In this document: positions 55,620 through 64,000 of the stretch, one piece after another
Layout: every line of letters starts with the position of its first letter
Numbering within the stretch: the stretch's first letter is position 1
NCBI RefSeq assembly: GCF_027271155.1
Contig: NZ_CP114542.1
Location: 186,001 to 250,000 of the forward strand
Length of the DNA stretch: 64,000 bases
Reading direction: 5' to 3'
DNA from: Brevundimonas subvibrioides
Lineage (GTDB): Bacteria; Pseudomonadota; Alphaproteobacteria; Caulobacterales; Caulobacteraceae
Translations under genes and position numbers: made by a program
Notes under the pieces: generated by a model
Databases searched by the model: none
Seen by the model: only the letters and a program-made list of their open reading frames with translations
Told to the model about the DNA's origin: nothing

Positions 55620-56723
55620 GTGAGCCTGTATGCCCCCCACCCGTCACCCTTCGCCAACCAGACCGGCCCTGCGGCCGGGCTGACGGCGCTGGACGCCCGC
55701 GCCCGCGACATCTTCCGGCGGGTGGTGGAGACCTATCTGGAGACGGGCGAGCCGGTCGGGTCGCGCACAGTGTCGCGCGGGGGCGTGCAGCTGTCCCCCG
55801 CCTCGATCCGCAACACGATGCAGGACCTGACCCTGGCGGGGCTGCTGGCCGCACCGCATACGTCGGCCGGACGCATCCCGACGCACGCGGGTCTGAGGCT
55901 GTTCGTCGACGGCCTGCTGGAGATCGGCGACATCGGCACCGAGGAACGGCGCGAGATCGACGGGCGGCTGGCCGGGCGCGGCAAGGGGTTCGAGGAGGCG
56001 CTGGACGAGGCGACGTCCCTGCTGTCCGGGCTGGCCGGCGGCGCGGGCATCGTGGCGACCCCGATCCGCGATGCGGGGGTCAAACATGTGGAGTTCGTGG
56101 CCCTGGGCCCCGATCAGGCGCTGGCGGTGCTGGTCGGAGACGACGGCTCGGTCGAGAACCGGATCATGACCCTGGCGGCCGGGGTGACGCCCTCGACCCT
56201 GCAGGAGGCGTCCAACTTCCTGAACGCACGGCTGAGGGGCCGGCCGCTGGCCGAGGCGCGCAGCGAGATGGGGGCCGAGCTGGCCGCCGCGCGCCAGGAG
56301 CTGAACGCCGCCGCCGCCCGGCTGGTCGAGGACGGTCTGGCCGCCTGGTCCGGCGGACCGGACCGGGAACGGTCCCTGATCGTGCGGGGCCGCGCCAACC
56401 TGTTGCAGGATGCCGGCGCGACCGAAGACCTGGAGCGGGTTCGGGTCCTGTTCGACGACCTGGAGCAGAAGGAACAGCTGATCGGCCTGCTGGACGGGGT
56501 CAATGCGGCCCAGGGCGTGCGCATCTTTATCGGGGCGGAGACGCGGTTGTTTTCGCTTTCGGGTTCCGCTGTGGTCGCAGCACCCTATATGACGGGCCGC
56601 CAGCGGGTTCTTGGCGCCATCGGCGTGATCGGACCCGCTCGACTGAACTATGCCCGCATCATCCCGTTGGTGGACTATACCGCCCGGGTGCTGGGCCGCA
56701 TACTGGACGGACAAGACACGTGA
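55620..56723 (+). CDS. hrcA: heat-inducible transcriptional repressor HrcA
   Basis: 367 residues from a GTG at 55620 (reading [11 protein letters not shown]). HrcA represses chaperone genes through the CIRCE operator. The N-terminal winged helix is [29 protein letters not shown] and [18 protein letters not shown]; then come the GAF-like HrcA core ([27 protein letters not shown]-like [20 protein letters not shown]) and the C-terminus. Longer in-frame ATG starts upstream enter the divergent rph promoter. I see no CIRCE repeat in the short intergenic stretch. Confidence 0.9.
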   Translation: MSLYAPHPSPFANQTGPAAGLTALDARARDIFRRVVETYLETGEPVGSRTVSRGGVQLSPASIRNTMQDLTLAGLLAAPHTSAGRIPTHAGLRLFVDGLLEIGDIGTEERREIDGRLAGRGKGFEEALDEATSLLSGLAGGAGIVATPIRDAGVKHVEFVALGPDQALAVLVGDDGSVENRIMTLAAGVTPSTLQEASNFLNARLRGRPLAEARSEMGAELAAARQELNAAAARLVEDGLAAWSGGPDRERSLIVRGRANLLQDAGATEDLERVRVLFDDLEQKEQLIGLLDGVNAAQGVRIFIGAETRLFSLSGSAVVAAPYMTGRQRVLGAIGVIGPARLNYARIIPLVDYTARVLGRILDGQDT

Positions 56724-57364
56724 CCGATACGACCAACCCGAACGATCTCGAAGCCCAGCTGGACGAGGCCATGGCCAATGCCGGGGCCGGGCTGGACGGC
56801 AATCCGGACGACCTGGAGCCGGACAGCCTGGCCCCTCTGGACGCCATGATCGCCGACCGCGACCTGTGGAAGGACCGCGCGATGCGGGCGGCGGCCGAGG
56901 CCGACAACGTCAAGCGCCGCACCGAGACCCAGATGAACGACGCGCGGGCCTTTGCCATCCAGCGCTTCGCCAGGGACCTGCTGGGCGTGGCCGACAATCT
57001 GGAGCGCGCCCTGATGGCCGCCCCCAAGGATGCCGACAGCGCCGCAGCCGGCCTGATCAACGGACTGGAGCTGACACAGAAGTCGCTGCTGCAGGCCTTC
57101 GAGACCAATGGCCTGAAGCGGCTGGCCCCCGGTCTGGGCGATCCGTTCGATCCGCACCTGCATCAGGCCATGATGGAACAGCCCTCGACCGAAGCGCCTG
57201 GAGGGACGGTGATCCAGACGATGCAGGCCGGCTACGAGCTGTTCGGCCGGACGGTTCGCCCGGCGATGGTGGTGGTGGCAGCCAGAGGGTCCGGTCCGCA
57301 AGGCACGAACCCCTATGCCACAGCGCCCAACGGCAACGGCGGCACCTTCGACGGCCAGGCCTGA
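56720..57364 (+). CDS. grpE: nucleotide exchange factor GrpE
   Basis: 214 residues from a GTG overlapping the hrcA stop by four bases. It releases ADP from DnaK. The long N-terminal helix ([20 protein letters not shown]) and the beta-domain [20 protein letters not shown], then [17 protein letters not shown], are typical; the C-terminal tail after about 195 is glycine/asparagine-rich. Confidence 0.93.
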   Translation: MTDTTNPNDLEAQLDEAMANAGAGLDGNPDDLEPDSLAPLDAMIADRDLWKDRAMRAAAEADNVKRRTETQMNDARAFAIQRFARDLLGVADNLERALMAAPKDADSAAAGLINGLELTQKSLLQAFETNGLKRLAPGLGDPFDPHLHQAMMEQPSTEAPGGTVIQTMQAGYELFGRTVRPAMVVVAARGSGPQGTNPYATAPNGNGGTFDGQA

Positions 57365-57366
57365 GG

Positions 57367-58269
57367 TTATTTGAGTTTCGCCTCGAACAGCGCCGTCAAC
57401 CGCGCCCAGCCGTCGGCGGCAGCGGCGGCGTTGTAGCCGGGGCGATAGTCGGCGTGGAAGCCGTGCTGGGCGTCGTCATAAACCTTGATGCCGCTCTCGC
57501 TCGCACCGGCCGTGGTCAGGGCCGCCTGCATGGCCTGGACCGTGTCCAGGGGGATGCCCTGGTCCAGCCCGCCATAGTTGCCGATCACCACGCCCTTCAG
57601 ATCGGCCGCCAGATCGACGGGATAGGGACGGCCGCTCTCGACCTGGGCCGGGGTCGCGGTTGGCGAAGGCGCGAGGCGGCCATACCAGGCCACGCCCGCG
57701 TCGATGGCGGAAAAGCGCGCCGCAGCCTGCCAGACGACCTTTCCGCCCCAGCAGAAGCCGGTGATGCCGACCTTGTCGTCGTTGGCCCACAGCTGGCCCG
57801 AGGCCCAGTTCAGGGTCGCGTCGATATCGCCCATGACCTGTTCGTATCCGGCGGCTCCGACGATGGCCATGATCCGGGACATGTCTGACAACGGGGCCGG
57901 GTCTTCGACCCTGACGAAAAAGGCCGGAGCGATGGCGGCATAGCCCTGTTTGGCCAGGCGGCGGCAGACGTCCTGGATATAGGCGTGCAGGCCGAAGATC
58001 TCGGACACCACGATGACCAGCGGCCAGGGTCCGTCCCCTTCCGGGCGCGCGACATAGGCCGGCAGGTCGAATCCGTCGGGGGCCGGACAGGTGACCATGC
58101 CGACCTCCAGCCCTGCGGCATCGGTCACGATCGGCCGTGCGGACTGGGCCAGTGCCGCCGGGCAGTAGCCGGTGAAGACCGCGGCCCCCAGGGTCAGGGC
58201 GCCCAGACCGCGGCGGGACAGTTTCAGGTCTTCGGCGGACAGGCCTTCGGGGCGGGTCAGGACGGTCAT
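57367..58269 (-). CDS. exported dienelactone hydrolase family protein
   Basis: 300 residues from the ATG at 58269, six bases after AAGGAG. It carries a Tat-type signal (SRRGLGALTLGAAVFTG, cleaved near ALAQ). The alpha/beta-hydrolase core has SEIFGLHAYIQDVCRRL, the nucleophile elbow GFCWGGKVVW with the catalytic cysteine as in dienelactone hydrolase, and the late histidine in YDDAQHGFHADYRP. True substrate unknown. Convergent with grpE, two bases away. Confidence 0.85.
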   Translation of the reverse strand: MTVLTRPEGLSAEDLKLSRRGLGALTLGAAVFTGYCPAALAQSARPIVTDAAGLEVGMVTCPAPDGFDLPAYVARPEGDGPWPLVIVVSEIFGLHAYIQDVCRRLAKQGYAAIAPAFFVRVEDPAPLSDMSRIMAIVGAAGYEQVMGDIDATLNWASGQLWANDDKVGITGFCWGGKVVWQAAARFSAIDAGVAWYGRLAPSPTATPAQVESGRPYPVDLAADLKGVVIGNYGGLDQGIPLDTVQAMQAALTTAGASESGIKVYDDAQHGFHADYRPGYNAAAAADGWARLTALFEAKLK

Positions 58270-58342
58270 CGCAACTCCTTGCTCGGTTGCCATGACCTTG
58301 GGCGACGGATCGCGCCGGGTCGAGTCACGCCCCCGTGCGACG

Positions 58343-58948
58343 TCAGGTCGCGCGCCTGAGGGTCAGATTGATGCGCCCGCCGCCGGGGATCAGGGACGAT
58401 GACCCGGCCAGAAGACGGTCGATGCCGTGCCGGGCCAGTCGGGCGGGCCCGGTCAGGGCGCAGACGTCGCCCGAACCCAGCCGGATCGACCGCGTCGGGC
58501 CCCCGTCCGCCCGGCCGATGCGGAACACGGCGGTGTCTCCCAGCGAGACCGACACGACCGGTGCGGTCAGGTCGGCCTCGTCCCGGTCCTGATGCAGGCC
58601 CATGCGGGCCGTGTCCCGATACAGATTGACCAGACAGGCATCCGGCGGAGCGCTCCCGCCGGTCAGTCCATCCCACAGCATCAGAAGCGTGGCCGGGATC
58701 GGTGGCCAGGGCGCGCCCGTCTCCGGGTGGGTGGTCTGGTAGCGATAGCCCGCGCGGTCCGACACCCAGCCGACCCGACCCATATTGGTCATCCGGACCG
58801 AGAACGGCTTTCCGCCCGGCGTGACCGGCCGATAGAAGGGCGCGATGCTGATTGCCGCCTGGACCTCGGCCAGCAGGTCCGTCCGGGCCGCCGGGTCGAG
58901 CGCGCCGGGCCGGTAGAGAAAGCCGGGCAGGTCGGGGAACGGCTCCAT
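58343..58948 (-). CDS. alkB: alkylated DNA repair dioxygenase AlkB
   Basis: 201 residues from the ATG at 58948. It removes methyl groups from 1-methyladenine and 3-methylcytosine with Fe(II) and 2-oxoglutarate. NLYRDTARMGLHQDRDE contains the H-x-D pair, GPARLARHGIDR the distal histidine, and GGRINLTLRR the 2-oxoglutarate arginines. No LexA- or Ada-like box was seen upstream. Confidence 0.92.
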   Translation of the reverse strand: MEPFPDLPGFLYRPGALDPAARTDLLAEVQAAISIAPFYRPVTPGGKPFSVRMTNMGRVGWVSDRAGYRYQTTHPETGAPWPPIPATLLMLWDGLTGGSAPPDACLVNLYRDTARMGLHQDRDEADLTAPVVSVSLGDTAVFRIGRADGGPTRSIRLGSGDVCALTGPARLARHGIDRLLAGSSSLIPGGGRINLTLRRAT

Positions 58949-58964
58949 CGGGGCCGCGCGGGGA

Positions 58965-59159
58965 TCAGTCCAGCGCCCGCGCCTCTTCCGGCAGCATGAT
59001 CGGCACGCCATCACGGATCGGAAAGGCCAGTTTGGCGCCCCTGGAAATCAGCTCGTTGGCCGCGCGGTCATAGTCCAGCTTTCCGCGCGTGACAGGGCAA
59101 ACCAGCACCTCCAGCAGGCGGGGATCGACCGAGGAGGGGGTGTTGAAAGTGTCGCTCAT
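58965..59159 (-). CDS. Trm112 family protein
   Basis: 64 residues. [20 protein letters not shown] and [18 protein letters not shown] match the Trm112/YcaR family, small activators of methyltransferases in eukaryotes and archaea. The Cys-x-x-Cys zinc pair of the eukaryotic form is not complete, as usual in bacteria. Confidence 0.87.
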   Translation of the reverse strand: MSDTFNTPSSVDPRLLEVLVCPVTRGKLDYDRAANELISRGAKLAFPIRDGVPIMLPEEARALD

Positions 59160-59257
59160 GGGGACAGTAGGCCGCAGGTATCAGGCACTAGCAAGGGGGC
59201 TCGACGTCACATCGGACCCAATCTGGCCTCCAATCCTGCCGTCTATTGCCTGTTCGC

Positions 59258-59917
59258 TCACTGCATCGCGGTCGGGCCGTCGCCGTCGCCCATCTCGGCC
59301 GCGTCGATGCGCATCAGGGCGGTCAGGACCGCGACGCGGTCATCCAGTGTCAGGGACTCCAGCAGCGCCTGTTTCTCCGGCCCGTCGAATGGCAGGGCCA
59401 TGGACAGGCTGTTGATCAGGGCTTCCTGCGGGGCCGCCTCGGCCGTTTCCCAGTCGATTTCCAGCTGGCGGCGCTCGAGATAGGCGCGGAGCGCGGCGAG
59501 AAAGGTTTGCCGCTCGAACGTCTCGCCCCCGGTCGGTGCCGTCAGGTCGCTCTCGAACGGGGCGAAGATGGCGCGCACCTGACGATAGGGGGTCTGGGTC
59601 GGCAGTTCCGACGCGACGCGGAACCGGGCCACCCCGGTCAGGGTGACCAGATAGCGCCCGTCCGAGGTCTCGGCGAAGCTGGTGATCCGCCCGGCGCAGC
59701 CCACGGCCGAGAGGCTGGGCAGGGGGCGCGGTCCGCCGACCGGCTGGATCATGCCCACGACCCGATCGCCCGCCATGGCGTCGTCGATCATGTTCAGATA
59801 GCGCGGCTCGAAGATATTCAGCGGCAACTGCCCGCGCGGCAGCAGGATGGACCCCGGCAGGGGGAACACCGGAATGACCTGGGGCAGGTCGACGGCCTTC
59901 ACATAGCCCTGGGCCAT
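59258..59917 (-). CDS. LON peptidase substrate-binding domain protein
   Basis: 219 residues, start at 59917 after GGGAG. Only the N-terminal LON domain is present: IPVFPLPGSILLPRGQLPLN, IFEPRYLNMIDDAMAG and GRYLVTLTGVARFRVASEL. Without the AAA+ and protease parts it cannot digest proteins and is probably an adaptor. Runs with the thioredoxin gene upstream. Confidence 0.88.
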   Translation of the reverse strand: MAQGYVKAVDLPQVIPVFPLPGSILLPRGQLPLNIFEPRYLNMIDDAMAGDRVVGMIQPVGGPRPLPSLSAVGCAGRITSFAETSDGRYLVTLTGVARFRVASELPTQTPYRQVRAIFAPFESDLTAPTGGETFERQTFLAALRAYLERRQLEIDWETAEAAPQEALINSLSMALPFDGPEKQALLESLTLDDRVAVLTALMRIDAAEMGDGDGPTAMQ

Positions 59918-59931
59918 CGGTCGTCTCCCCC

Positions 59932-60834
59932 TTATGCGAACAGGATGGAGGACAGGCGGCGACGCCCGTCCCTGGCGATGTCGGACGACAGGCCGGCGGC
60001 CTCGAACACGACCAGCAACTGCTTTCTGGCCGCGTGGTCGTTCCACTCCAGATCGGCCTGGACGATGTCCAGCAGGTTGGTGACCGCCCCCTTCAGATCG
60101 CCTGACGCGGCCTGGGCCAGCGAGAGGTCATAGCGGGCCTGATGATCGGCGGGGTTGGCGCGCAGGGCGGCCTCCAGCGCGGCCGTCTCGCCAGTCGGGG
60201 CGGCCGAGGCCAGGGCAAGCTGGGCCCGCAGGCTGATGACGGCGACGTTCTTCGACTCGGCCGGCGCCATGGCCAGGGTCTGGCGGGCCTGGTCGGCATC
60301 GCCGCCGGCCAGATAGACGCGCGCCATCCCGGCGATGGCGTCCTCGTTCTCCGGCTCCAGGGTCAGGACATGGGCGAAGGCCTGGGCGGCGCCACCGAAG
60401 TCGTCCAGGCCCAGGGATTCCTCGCCGAGCGCCAGCAGCTGCTGGACGTCGGAGTTGACGCCCTCCCCGCCCGACAGTTTCTCGATGAAGGCCTTGATCT
60501 GGCTCTCGGGCACCGCGCCCTGAAAACCGTCGACCGGCTGGCCGTCGACGAAGGCATAGACGGTCGGGATCGACTGGACCCGCAGCTGACCGGCATAGGC
60601 CGGGTTCCTGTCGACGTCGATCTTGACCAGCTTGACCGCGCCGCCCGCGGCCCGGACCTGTTTCTCCAGCGCAGGCGTCAGGGTCCGGCACGGTCCGCAC
60701 CAGGTGGCCCAGAAGTCGACGATGACCGGCTGGATCCTCGACTGGGCGATCACGTCCGTCATGAATCCCGCATCCGACCCGTCCTTGATCAGGTCGTCAG
60801 CGCCGGCGGTCGGAGTGGGGTCGACAAGGCTCAT
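59932..60834 (-). CDS. thioredoxin-TPR protein (CnoX/YbbN type)
   Basis: 300 residues. Thioredoxin domain to about 120 with WATWCGPCRTLTPALEKQ (C46, C49 active) and the cis-proline segment RVQSIPTVYAF; from about 130 on, tetratricopeptide-type helices (LLALGEESLGLDDFGGAAQA, and ALRANPADHQARYDLSLAQA). CnoX/YbbN is a chaperone-holdase for GroEL and DnaK substrates under oxidative stress. The WCGPC pair suggests redox activity, whereas E. coli CnoX has lost it. Confidence 0.9.
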   Translation of the reverse strand: MSLVDPTPTAGADDLIKDGSDAGFMTDVIAQSRIQPVIVDFWATWCGPCRTLTPALEKQVRAAGGAVKLVKIDVDRNPAYAGQLRVQSIPTVYAFVDGQPVDGFQGAVPESQIKAFIEKLSGGEGVNSDVQQLLALGEESLGLDDFGGAAQAFAHVLTLEPENEDAIAGMARVYLAGGDADQARQTLAMAPAESKNVAVISLRAQLALASAAPTGETAALEAALRANPADHQARYDLSLAQAASGDLKGAVTNLLDIVQADLEWNDHAARKQLLVVFEAAGLSSDIARDGRRRLSSILFA

Positions 60835-60899
60835 CGGTGGTCTCTGCTACAGGCTTTGATCATGCGGAACGTCTCAGATGGTCGCGGGGGGCCCCGGAC

Positions 60900-61406
60900 T
60901 CAAGCGGCGAAGTCGATCACGAGGGGCTCGCGGTCGATCGCGGCCAGAAACTGACGGAAAGCCGCCTGCGTCAGCGCCGTTGTGGCCGTATTGGTCAGGG
61001 GATGAAAGTTGACGATGTCGGCCTGCCACAAACGGCGGTCCAGCACCAAGGTCACGCGCCGGTCGACATCGTTGATCAGTCCCAGCGCCGTCACCGAGCC
61101 GGGCCGGACGCCCAGCGTCTCGAACATCAGGGCCTCGTTGCCGAACGACAGGCGGTCCGAGCCGATGATCCGGGGCGCGGCCTTCAGGTCGATGACCGTG
61201 TCCTGACGGGCCGAGATCAGCCACATTCGGCCCTTCCTGTCCTTCAGGAACAGGTTCTTGGTGTGCGCACCCGGCAGGGAGGCCTTGAGTTCGAGACCCT
61301 CTTCCACCCGGAACACGGCGTCGTGGTCCGTGGTCGCCCCGGCGATCGCACGCTCGCCCATCCATCGCAGGAGGCTGTCGCGGTCATGCAGCGGTTGAGG
61401 GGTCAT
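60900..61406 (-). CDS. prolyl-tRNA editing protein ProX (YbaK/ProRS-associated family)
   Basis: 168 residues. It hydrolyses Ala-tRNA-Pro or similar mischarged tRNA. The family motif is [20 protein letters not shown], followed by [19 protein letters not shown] and [14 protein letters not shown]. It is of the stand-alone ProX type, separate from prolyl-tRNA synthetase. Confidence 0.88.
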   Translation of the reverse strand: MTPQPLHDRDSLLRWMGERAIAGATTDHDAVFRVEEGLELKASLPGAHTKNLFLKDRKGRMWLISARQDTVIDLKAAPRIIGSDRLSFGNEALMFETLGVRPGSVTALGLINDVDRRVTLVLDRRLWQADIVNFHPLTNTATTALTQAAFRQFLAAIDREPLVIDFAA

Positions 61407-61456
61407 GGCGGGCCGGGCTAGGGTCAGGTCTGTTCGATACCGAAGGATGCCTCGCC

Positions 61457-62197
61457 TTGGAACTGGAATGCTATCCCATGTCGGCCCGTCCGCCGGACAT
61501 GGTGCCGGGTCGCCAGTCGCGGAACTGGATGGACGCCTTCGTCAGCCGGCATCCCTATCGCTGCCTGCCGCTGACCATGGCCAACACCACGGGGTGGGAA
61601 ATCCTGTGTCCCTTCACCTTCACGGCCGAGTGGAACGGGGGGCCGTCGCAGGCCGACATCACGATCACGCCGGAGCGCCCGCAGCCGGAGCTGGACCATT
61701 TCGTCACCTCGCATTTCTCGCGCGGTGTCCTGACCATGCACCCCCAGTATCTGTTCCGCACACCGCCGGGCTGGGGGATGATCTGCTCGGGATCGCCCAA
61801 CCATGTGAAGGACGGCATCCAGCCCCTGGTCGGTCTGATCGAGACGGACTGGCTGCCGTTTCCGTTCACGATGAACTGGATCTTCACCCGGCCGGGTCGG
61901 GTCCGGTTCGAGCGGGGCGAGCCGTTCTGCTTCATCAATCTGGTCGAGCACCGGAAGATGGAGGCGGTGCAGCCCGTGATCCGGACGCTGGAATCCAATC
62001 CGGTGATGAAGGGTCAGTTCGAGGCCTGGAACCGGCAGCGCACGGACTTCAACACCCGCCTGGCGTCGGGCGACCCCAATGCGGCCAAGGAGGCCTGGCA
62101 GCGGTTCTATTTCAAGGGCGAGATTCCGGAAGCCCTGGGGTCGGCCCCCGAAACCCATGCCAACAAGCGCCGGTTGAAGACGCCCCGGGTCGGCTGA
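61457..62197 (+). CDS. DUF6065 family protein
   Basis: 246 residues from a TTG at 61457, with AAGGA upstream; the first in-frame ATG is at 61478. Conserved-looking stretches include [38 protein letters not shown] and [20 protein letters not shown]. The family is of unknown function, with occasional neighbours in secondary metabolism. Divergent from ProX. Confidence 0.72.
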   Translation: MELECYPMSARPPDMVPGRQSRNWMDAFVSRHPYRCLPLTMANTTGWEILCPFTFTAEWNGGPSQADITITPERPQPELDHFVTSHFSRGVLTMHPQYLFRTPPGWGMICSGSPNHVKDGIQPLVGLIETDWLPFPFTMNWIFTRPGRVRFERGEPFCFINLVEHRKMEAVQPVIRTLESNPVMKGQFEAWNRQRTDFNTRLASGDPNAAKEAWQRFYFKGEIPEALGSAPETHANKRRLKTPRVG

Positions 62198-62219
62198 ACC
62201 CGACCCGGGACGTCCGTCA

Positions 62220-62768
62220 TCACATCGGGCGGGTGACGCGGCTGCCGATGTTGGCGATCACTTCTCTGGCGTCGAAGGCATTGGCGTCGCCGGCGGGCTT
62301 GGTGCCCCGACCCATGACGATCTCGGCGGAGGCCTCATACCGATCGACCTGGCGGACGTCGAAGTCATCGCGGCCCCAGAAGGGATCGCCCCAGGAGCTC
62401 CAGCCCAGGCGCCCGTAGTAGCGCCACGACGGACCCCAGTAGCGATAGCGGTCGAAGAAGGGGTCGCCGATCGTCTGATAGCGGGTGTCGCGATCGGTCG
62501 CGCGGTTGGCGGTCGAGAACCAGTCGTAACCGCTCTCGGTCGTCAGCTCGGCGGCCCGCAGAAGCAGCGACATCTCCACCTGTTCGCGGGAGGTGACCGA
62601 GTTGCCCGCGAAGCTGACGCGATAGCGATCGGTCTCCAGCCGCTGTTCGGCATAGCCACCGCGCTGACCGTTGTAGCCGGCGGGGGCATAGGGCGTGGCC
62701 GTGGCGCAGGCCCCGAGGGTCAGGGCGGATGCGGCGACCAGAAGAAGGGTCTTGGTCGGGGTTTTCAT
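62220..62768 (-). CDS. CC0125/CC1285 family lipoprotein
   Basis: 182 residues from the ATG at 62768. Lipoprotein signal with LGACATATPY, then YRVSFAGNSVTSREQVEMSL and LLRAAELTTESGYDWFS, which are the two family signatures. The aromatic stretch FFDRYRYWGPSWRYYGRLGW is unusual in its density of tyrosine and tryptophan. The family was first named in Caulobacter. Function unknown. Confidence 0.88.
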   Translation of the reverse strand: MKTPTKTLLLVAASALTLGACATATPYAPAGYNGQRGGYAEQRLETDRYRVSFAGNSVTSREQVEMSLLLRAAELTTESGYDWFSTANRATDRDTRYQTIGDPFFDRYRYWGPSWRYYGRLGWSSWGDPFWGRDDFDVRQVDRYEASAEIVMGRGTKPAGDANAFDAREVIANIGSRVTRPM

Positions 62769-62850
62769 CGAGGGACTCCACTCGGAGGACAGAGGATCGG
62801 CCTTTGGACCGGAGCGGGACATGAACGTCACCGTTCCCGGACTCAGCAAG

Positions 62851-63489
62851 TCATTCTAATCGCGACACAATCAGCACGGAAGCCAGCAGCAGCAGAACCC
62901 CGACGAGGACGCCGAACGCCCGCCGGAACCGGGGTTCGCTCATGCGTCTGGCCAAGGCCGCGCCACCCAGACCGTAGGCGCTCATCGTGATCAGGTCCAT
63001 GCCGACGACGACGCAGGCGAAGACCGCCAGCTGGGGCGCGGCCGGCCGCTCCGCATCCATGAAGGGCGGCAGGACGGCCGAGAAGAACAGCACGATCTTG
63101 GGATTGGCCAGCTGCACCAGGAAGCCGTCGACAAAGGCCGGGCGTCGCGGGTGGGTGCGACCTTCGGTGAGGGCGGCCTCGGGCTGACGGGCGAAGGCCC
63201 CTCGCAAGGACGATACGCCCAGCCAGGCGACATAGAGAGCGCCGCCGATCGCGACGACCCGGAAAACCTGGGGCAGGGCGGCGACGAGCGCCCCCAGACC
63301 CAGGGCTGCGGCCCCGAACCACACCAGGGTCGCCGTATTCATGCCCAGCACGGCGATCAGCGCCGCCCGCCGACCGCGTTCGATCCCGGCGGCAACCGAG
63401 AACAGGTTGGCCGGGCCGGGCGTCACCGCCAGAACCGTCATCACGCCCACGAAAACCCAGAACAGATGCGGATCGACCGGCAGCGTCAT
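62851..63489 (-). CDS. LysE family amino-acid/homoserine exporter
   Basis: 212 residues from the ATG at 63489. Six hydrophobic segments; TVLAVTPGPANLFSVAAGIE is the family motif with the P-G-P turn, and GFLVQLANPKIVLFFSAVLP the second. Members export amino acids or related small metabolites; the substrate here is unknown. Confidence 0.87.
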   Translation of the reverse strand: MTLPVDPHLFWVFVGVMTVLAVTPGPANLFSVAAGIERGRRAALIAVLGMNTATLVWFGAAALGLGALVAALPQVFRVVAIGGALYVAWLGVSSLRGAFARQPEAALTEGRTHPRRPAFVDGFLVQLANPKIVLFFSAVLPPFMDAERPAAPQLAVFACVVVGMDLITMSAYGLGGAALARRMSEPRFRRAFGVLVGVLLLLASVLIVSRLE

Positions 63490-63502
63490 CAGGGGCCGTC
63501 GA

Positions 63503-64000
63503 TCAGGCCGACAGACACACGACCTGCGCCACCCGCAGGTCGCGCCGCAGGTCGTCCGCGACGCGGCCATAGTTTTCGGTGGTGACGGGCTCGCTGGTCA
63601 GGGGCTCGTCCGGCCGCTGTTCGCCCCGGATCGCCGGACCCAGGGTATCCGGCGCGGTGGTATAGACCCGGCCCCGTCGCGGAGCCTCTGCGATCGTCAC
63701 GCCCACGACCCGGCCCCTGCGATCCATGACGGGCGCTCCCGACAGGCCTGCCAGCGTGCCGTCCAGGCCCTCGGTGCGCCCGACCTCGGCCCAGGCCAGC
63801 ACGGGCTCGTCGTGACGGCCCCGACCCTGCACATGCAGCACTTCCCGGCCCAGAAGACGCGAGGCGACCTCGCCGGGCGTGCCCTGCGGAAAGCCCGGAT
63901 GGAAACCGCGCTGGCCGACGTGCAGGGGGGCCACGGTGGTGACCGGCAGGGCCGGAGGTCCTCCGGCCGTGATCAGCAGGGCGATGTCGGCGCGCGGCGA
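63503..64000 (-). CDS. trypsin-like serine protease, C-terminal part (cut by window edge)
   Basis: 166 residues of the C-terminal part; the frame stays open to base 64000. The catalytic aspartate motif SPRADIALLITAGG is at the cut edge and LAGLSGAPVMDRRGRVVGVT contains the catalytic serine, as in S1/HtrA-type proteases. It has no PDZ domain after the protease part. The upstream part, with the histidine motif, is outside the window. Confidence 0.78.
   Translation of the reverse strand, partial: SPRADIALLITAGGPPALPVTTVAPLHVGQRGFHPGFPQGTPGEVASRLLGREVLHVQGRGRHDEPVLAWAEVGRTEGLDGTLAGLSGAPVMDRRGRVVGVTIAEAPRRGRVYTTAPDTLGPAIRGEQRPDEPLTSEPVTTENYGRVADDLRRDLRVAQVVCLSA

Overview
The window looks like ordinary chromosome from a high-GC alphaproteobacterium of the Caulobacteraceae, most likely Brevundimonas or a close relative. 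The support is gene content and order, not a database search: a chvI-chvG-hprK-EIIA-HPr operon, tsaB-rimI-fur-miaB-phoH-ybeY-lnt, rimP-nusA-ylxR-infB-rbfA-truB-rpsO-pnp, divergent rph and hrcA-grpE, a lipoprotein of the CC0125/CC1285 type first named in Caulobacter, many GTG/TTG starts, and a GTTC-N7-GTTC motif of the alphaproteobacterial LexA type.

Layout. 1-2990: the end of clpB, then a stretch of visibly lower GC with a DUF1508 gene and a membrane protein with a nuclease-like C-terminus, a remnant of an alcohol dehydrogenase cut off at a palindromic repeat, a DUF559 endonuclease-like gene with a LexA-type box, and about 600 bases without a gene. 2990-13300: metabolic and housekeeping genes (phosphomannomutase/phosphoglucomutase, serine hydrolase, gpmA, RibD-like deaminase, hisS, DUF418 protein, hydroxyacyl-CoA dehydrogenase, YggT, tRNA-Ala(CGC), trhO). 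13300-16860: the nitrogen-type PTS/ChvGI operon on the minus strand. 17050-24920: an unrecognised 569-residue protein, a zinc ribbon protein, a CASTOR/POLLUX-type channel, glyoxalase I and polA. 24921-27890: a low-GC insert with one large nuclease-NTPase gene that looks like a single-gene defence system, then repeats. 27890-32800: a terminase large subunit with no other phage genes, a BaiN-type flavoprotein, a CHCC zinc finger protein, an ABC ATPase and a small exported protein. 32980-42060: tsaB-rimI-fur, miaB-phoH-ybeY-lnt, an XRE regulator, a lipoprotein, and coaBC-dut. 42215-54134: the translation/transcription supercluster from rimP to pnp. 54350-64000: a lipoprotein, rph, hrcA-grpE, dienelactone hydrolase, alkB, Trm112, LON-domain protein, thioredoxin-TPR protein, ProX deacylase, DUF6065, CC0125-type lipoprotein, LysE exporter and the C-terminal part of a trypsin-like protease.

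Best candidates for something new: (1) the 836-residue protein at 24995-27505, with an HsdR-like PD-(D/E)XK nuclease domain joined to a P-loop NTPase, in a low-GC insert between polA and a terminase gene; (2) the two-helix membrane protein with a PD-(D/E)XK-like C-terminus at 760-1599; (3) the DUF559 gene at 2037-2387 with a GTTC-N7-GTTC box two bases before its start; (4) a family of GC-rich palindromic repeats that occurs between genes and also in frame within the terminase gene and in the tail of rbfA.

All family assignments rest on reading the sequence; no homology search was run.
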